Assembly (NCBI GenBank): GCA_905250075.1
Contig: CAJNOP010000022.1
Coordinates: 816,612-880,611 of the forward strand
Origin: Rotaria sp. Silwood1
Lineage: Eukaryota; Rotifera; Eurotatoria; Philodinida; Philodinidae
DNA length: 64,000 bases
Reading direction: 5' to 3'
Shown: one piece after another, positions 58,665 through 64,000 of the stretch
Layout of the letters: each line of letters starts with the position of its first letter
How positions within the stretch are numbered: position 1 is the stretch's first letter
Translations under genes and position numbers: made by a program
The notes under the pieces: model-generated
Seen by the model: only the letters and a program-made list of their open reading frames with translations
What the model was told of the DNA's origin: nothing
The model's database searches: none

Positions 58665-61600
58665 TTAATCTTGATTAATGATGACTGTTGTTGATTCTTG
58701 GTTATTTTCTTTTTCTTCATTTACATCAGTTGATTGATCAACCTAGAATAATATCTAATGAAAAATTTTCTTTAATAAATAAACTAACCTTAATATTATT
58801 TTCACTTTGTGTTGATTTTATCGTTAAATCTTTCTCATTATGATTATTATTATCATCATTTAAATAGGAAATAGATGATGAATGAATTCTCGTTTTATTT
58901 GATCTATTTCTTCCAACAAGACGTTGTTGTTTTCTTGCAGCATTTTCTTCTGTAGCAATACGAATTTTATCCAATTTATCAATTAATGAATCAAATAATT
59001 GTTTTGATGTATCATCTAATGCATAATAATATTGTTTTTGAATCCAAAATCCATCATCAGTTGTACAATGAATTTCTTTTGTTTCTGGACATGATCGTTT
59101 TGATTTATGTCTTGGTGAATTTGACGAATAATATGATGATAAAGAATCATATTGTTGATTTTGAGATTCATTTGGTGTTTTATTATGATCATGTAATTCT
59201 CCTCGACGTTTATCTGTTTTACGCGATGCTGATGTTGCTTGATGAGTAAAATCAAACGATGGTGTATTTTGAAAATTATATAATGGTTGAGGATAAGGAT
59301 TATTATTGCCAAGATTTAAAGATTTTGTCATAAAACCTTGAAAAATAACAGAAAGTTTTTAGTGCAATCCTTACGAAATAAAAATGTACAAAACTATGTA
59401 ACTATTATTGCTATTCACATCCTGATTGTTTTATTCTGCCTATTTTAGCATATATTTCTTCATCATTTGATTCTCCAGAAATGCACTAGGAAAGTAATTC
59501 ATATATTATAGCACAATGTTACTGATATATGGTGAGAAGTCAGAATTTTGGCTTAAGAAATTTTCAGACTGGATTCGAATTTCTTCCATTAATCCTCATC
59601 AAAAAGCCTGATTTCTATGAATACTTAGTACACTGTTTAGTACTTTGCAGTATTCATTCTTAGTAAAAACTGCTTATTAGCAGCAAACATTTAAATCAAA
59701 CTATACTTGATAGAATTCTATTCAGCAAGATAATGTCGAAAAATTGGCAACATTTATAAAGATTCATTGATTAGCTAAAAATGGATTAGAAGAACATCAC
59801 TTAGTAGTCATATTTAGCACTCAGATTTTTACGTTAGCATTTATTGCATACAAGTGATAATTATCCTAAAAGATCACATCATCTCTAATAGAACCCAGGC
59901 GAACTGTTCAGCACTAGATTTTATTGAAAATGCATGCCTCTAAGAACTACAGAGTGGTGCCAGCTTTTCATATGATTTGGGACTTTTAGAGAATTCAATT
60001 ATAAGAATTTCAGCTTGAACTGAAAGTCCGAGCCAAAATTTATGTAATTCGCTATGGTATTGGATTGTATATTTAACAACTTTTGTCACTGTCTGCATGA
60101 AGTAGGAGGCCCAAATTTTACTTCTATACTTCAATACTACTTTTTTTAAATAGTGTTTCAAAAAAAATAAAAACTGATTCTTTTCTTGTTTCTAAAAAGT
60201 ATTAATACCTATTTCTTTATTTGATTGACATAATTCAGATGATGTTGTTGAAGAATGTTCAATATTAGGAGGAACTAATTCATGTAAATGAGGTGAATCT
60301 TGTAATGAAGCATCACCATGTTTAGATTCGATTACAAGTACCGCACTATCATCTTCATTTCGTAAGAAACTACGTATTGTATCAATAGCAAACTTAATAT
60401 TTCGTGATTGATAAGCTGATAATGTACATTCAACATAACCATTTTCATTTGCTTGTCGACCAACAATCATATCACGTAAATGAGATTTTGTTTGAATACG
60501 TTTTAAATTAGAAGCTCGTATACCTAATATATGAAATAATAATTATTAGAAGAAAAAAAAAATTCTATGAATAACATAACTTACCAACAATACGTGAAAC
60601 ACAATCATGTCGTATAAGAATAACTTGTTCCAAAATATCATTACGATTACGATTGAAAAATGTTCGTCCATGATAATTATTAAATGATGATTGTCCTTGA
60701 TAAGGAGAAGATGATGAACGATAAGTATGATTATCATGTTTTTGTCGTTGATTATGATTATTTTCATTGCGAGCTGATTCATCATCATCTAAAATAAAGT
60801 CTATGATATAGTTTTTAGTTTTAAATTTGAAGAAAAAAATTTTTTTCGTACGTTTATATGATTGAATTGGTACACCGAGAACATCATTAATAAAAGCAGT
60901 AATTTGTAGACAAGCATCAGTTAAATTTTCAATCAATTCACCGGTTATTGAAAGTTCACTTTGAATCTGTTTATCACCAAATTTAGGTAACTTAACTGGC
61001 TATAAATAAAAGAAAACGCCGATAATGATGCCGGTAAAAATCTGTTTTAAGCAAACTCGATATAGTATAAACTATTCATTAGTCAAAAATAGTACAAGAG
61101 TCTTTGACTACTATATCCTATGAATATCTATGGGTGATGCACCAGTACAACAAGAATTAGCAATTTCCCCGTCTAAAAAAACTTGGACAAGTAATCGGTA
61201 ATACAGTTCTGTAATTCATGTAAGAGGATTGATCCATAGTCTCATGATTTTGTTTATTGTTCTCCTACTAAATACACTTTCCGCTATATATATTTGATAT
61301 GCGATTATTTTGAACTTTCTTCTATTATAATAAACGATCTTTAAAGATTACTACTTAAACTAGCTCCTATTCCTCTAGGACTGACTGAATGATAATTAAT
61401 GTTTTTGATGAAAAAAATTGAAGTCTGATTAATTAACATTCAATGAATGAAACATAATGGCTAATCTTTCTTATTTGTTACCAATAAACGGCAGCATTTG
61501 TACTTTGCCTTTCTTTTTCTTAACAAAATTTACAACTTACGTGTTTAACATTAAAGTTGAAATGTCTGACAGAAAAAAAAACATGCATATCTATTACTTC

Positions 61601-63521
61601 GTAATCAAAGAGGAAATCAACTAACTGCGAATATTAAGTGATTAAATAATTTGAAAGAGAGCATCTCTATCTTTGCAATTGATTGTTAGGTTTAAAGTTC
61701 TTTTCAAGAAAAGAATAATTATTCTTGTTTCACACGCGAGAATTCAATAACCAGCGAACAAAACGTAATAACAAACAAATTTTGGATTCTTGCTCAACTG
61801 TTTTGAGTAAATCTTTTTTTATTTTTCATTAAAAAGTATTACAATAGTTTATAGTTCGTCATGCAAAGTTAAACAATGCAATATTCAAACTTCCATGTAC
61901 TCTGTCTTTAATAAAAAATTAAATTGAAGCAACAAAAGCTTTACTACTGGAATGTGCACTATTAGAGAAGAAAACAAAATAGAGCTATTCAAAATCTTAT
62001 AGATTCTCTTAATAAAATTGACCTTGCACTACCTTTGTAAACATTGAAAACTATCAAAAGAAGAATTAGCATTCAAACGATTTTTTTCTTGATACTTTCA
62101 TTATCAACTCTCAGTACGAATTTTAAAATAATGAAATAGATCTAATTGACAATGCATTCTGTTTACATCAATGATGGAGTAATTGATTTCTTAATTATCA
62201 TTGCATTTATAACTTTCATCAGTTTCAATGTATCTTACATTCATAACGACGATATTCAAACGTTGTTGTAATGATCCCGCAAAAAAACTCCAATTTTCTA
62301 TAAGAACAAAAACAAAGTTGTTAACAATTGAAAAACAAAAGATTAAATAATTCAATATTAACTTTTAAGTACTTCTTGTCCTTGACTTGAAATAAGCATG
62401 ACAAATGTATATTGAGGTTTGCGTTCAAGTGGTATAAATTTGATTTGTTCTTGTTCGATATTATCATTTTTTTCTTCATTTGTACTTGATGAAATAGGAT
62501 CAATAGATTTCGTTTCTTCAGTTATAGATGAATCAACATTGATTGATGGTAAATGTAGAGAAGATTTTTCATCAGTTTTGTCGTTCTCTGAAAACAATAT
62601 TTTTTAGTTTCTTTAAAAATCTTTTTATAAATGAAATTTACCACTTGAAACTTCTGTTTCTTGAGTTTGTTCAATATTCGATATTGTTGGTATAACTGAA
62701 TTTTGTTCTTCAATAGCGGATGAATCCGGATTAGTTTCAGTTACTAATAATGATGTTGAAACAGAAGATTTCTCATTAACTTCTTTGTCTAAAAACAAAA
62801 AAACAAACATGGTTAAAATATCGATTGAAGATTTTCAATCGTGAACATTTACCTAATAAAACTTCTGTTTCTTGAAGCTTTTCAATATTAGATGTTGCTT
62901 GTTGATTATGATTTTCATTATGATCACGTTGTGTTGTTCGATTTGATCGTTTAAACATTCGATTCATGATTTCAATAAGACATTTGCGTACACTACTTTC
63001 TGTACCAAAGATTTTATATGAATGTTTTGTTGTTTGCTGATAACCAGGCTAAGAAATATACGAATTCATGATAAATAGATCTTGACATAAAATACTTACA
63101 AATATGTTGACATTGAACGTTTTAGCAAGTGAATGTAAACCTGAATATTCTACGGAAAAAAAAAACTAATTTCATAAATATTCATGTTTTTTATTATTTG
63201 TTAATTTTTACCATCATGTCGGCCGAATAAACTTTTTTTTTGTCGATTATCAGTTAAAAATCGTATATTACAAGCATTCGTATCCGATATTTGATAGTTA
63301 TTATATTTTTTCATTAATTTTTCACGATCATTTTCTTCAGTTGTATATCGAATATCTTGTGGCATTGTTATTCGATGTGTTGAACTTTGTTCAGAAGTAG
63401 TTGTTTCATTTTCCTTAAGTTTTTCAGTATTTTCAGATGATTGATCTTTATTGTCAGATACAATCGTAGTATTTTCAGAAGACACCGTTGTCTCACTTAA
63501 TTGTTGGTCTTGATCAGTCAT
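58665..63521 (-). CDS. triple KH-domain RNA-binding protein with low-complexity linkers
   Basis: Eleven exons (63212-63521, 63100-63149, 62853-63048, 62642-62788, 62363-62587, 62239-62297, 60852-60999, 60585-60788, 60209-60523, 58789-59336, 58665-58742) give 759 residues. KH-like regions: first (about 85-165) with NIRFLTDN, SLFGRHDEYSGLHSLAKTF and SYKIFGTESSVRKCLIEIM; second (about 293-380) with TFVMLISSQGQEVLKKNW, LNIVV and LSITGELIENLTDACLQI; third (about 428-505) with DILEQVILIRHDCVSRIVG, IRASNLKRIQ and SRNIKFAIDTIRSF. None keeps a canonical GxxG loop. The second and third are each assembled across splice junctions, which supports the model. Linkers are Ser/Thr/Glu/Asn-rich, and the C-terminal 250 residues are disordered apart from a helix near QYYYALDDTSKQLFDSLIDK. 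Likely an mRNA-binding regulator; orthology unknown. Two introns are long (1239 and 872 nt). Confidence 0.8.
59337..60208. other. 872-nt intron in the KH gene
   Basis: Lies between the third KH domain exon and the large disordered-region exon. Short frames inside have no meaning in the gene frame. A weak inverted similarity around AATTTTGGCT (about 59543 and 60035) could be element debris. Confidence 0.5.
61000..62238. other. 1.2-kb intron in the KH gene
   Basis: Separates the middle strand of the second KH domain (LNIVVMN) from its continuation (PVKLPKFGDKQIQSELSITG). GT/AG ends; nothing recognisable inside. Confidence 0.55.
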
Positions 63522-64000
63522 GACTAATATATAGAGTAAATTAAGGATGGGTAGTATCTAGTTATTATTATCGTTAATAAAAGAAATCAGAATGCTGGCT
63601 AGAAAGCAAAAAAGAACGTAGAAGAATAATAGAAATATTCTACAAGTGAAAGAAGATAATGTGATGATTGTATTGTAAATTTGTATTCTATTTATCGTAT
63701 TAAAGAAAGGCTATAAGAGATAGATGTTTGTCTTTCGAAAGAAAAACAATTATATTATTCAGTAGATGGCACTGGCTTATATGAGAAAGAAGTCAAAAGA
63801 ATATATAGATTAAGTATATACTGACAGACCTCAAGAAATTCTTAGGCAGTTACCGAAACACTTGACACAGTCTGTATTAGTTGGATAGTTTCCAAACCCT
63901 GAAATGTCGGACGAAATATTGAAGTTGGCACATGCCTGATACGAATTCATATTAATGTTTGTATTATATCTAAACAAATCCGTTTCGAAATAATTATACT
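63522..64000. other. 5' flank of the KH gene
   Basis: Contains an acceptor-like TATTAG directly before the ATG (AG at 63524-63525) and otherwise AT-rich sequence without a gene. Confidence 0.45.

Noticed and set aside
1..64000. tRNA, rRNA and CRISPR arrays
   Set aside because: I looked for T-loop/acceptor patterns and regularly spaced direct repeats and found none; CRISPR is not expected in an animal genome.

Overview
This window looks like a strongly AT-rich animal nuclear genome, most probably a bdelloid (or closely related) rotifer. Supporting evidence: metazoan intron-containing genes (Pax6-like, BRAP, NAE1, XRN2, PAXX, a peptide-hormone precursor), mostly tiny introns of 46-87 nt, acceptor-like AGs just before several ATGs (as expected for spliced-leader trans-splicing), a Thr/Ser-stalk NHL protein, a microbial-type PARG, and degenerate arrays resembling the TGTGGG telomere unit known from bdelloids. 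The species assignment is inference.

Layout. 0-0.1 kb: C-terminal tail of an unidentified + strand gene. 2.4-2.7 kb: piggyBac-type MITE with TTAA duplications. 2.8-4.3 kb (-): Pax6-like gene, 8 exons. 7.9-10.5 kb (-): secreted GH39-like glycosidase with an embedded SUEL lectin domain. 11.6-14.0 kb: hAT-like element with an 8-bp target duplication, containing a 100-N gap that appears to be an assembly artefact. 16.8-23.4 kb: gene-poor stretch with a fold-back repeat, telomere-like G/C-rich tracts and an orphan membrane-stalk fragment. 23.4-24.7 kb (+): NHL beta-propeller protein whose 5' end is missing. 25.3-32.2 kb (-): NAE1, PAXX and PARG in one orientation. 33.8-36.5 kb (+): XRN2. 40.8-41.3 kb (+): PRL-amide neuropeptide precursor. 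44.1-48.1 kb (-): BRAP, 15 exons. 49.2-52.8 kb (-): helical-repeat/TIR/SAM-like protein. 54.5-55.1 kb: a long inverted repeat. 58.7-63.5 kb (-): an 11-exon triple-KH RNA-binding protein.

I reconstructed splice structures for ten genes by hand; each gives a reading frame that is a multiple of three and joins conserved domains. This shows two intron classes: 42 introns of 46-87 nt and eight of 254-1517 nt. Functionally the middle of the window places neddylation (NAE1), end joining (PAXX), poly(ADP-ribose) removal (PARG) and RNA 5'-3' decay (XRN2) side by side, notable for a lineage known for surviving massive DNA breakage, although animal gene order gives no proof of joint function. Exon coordinates were read by eye and could be off by a base in places.
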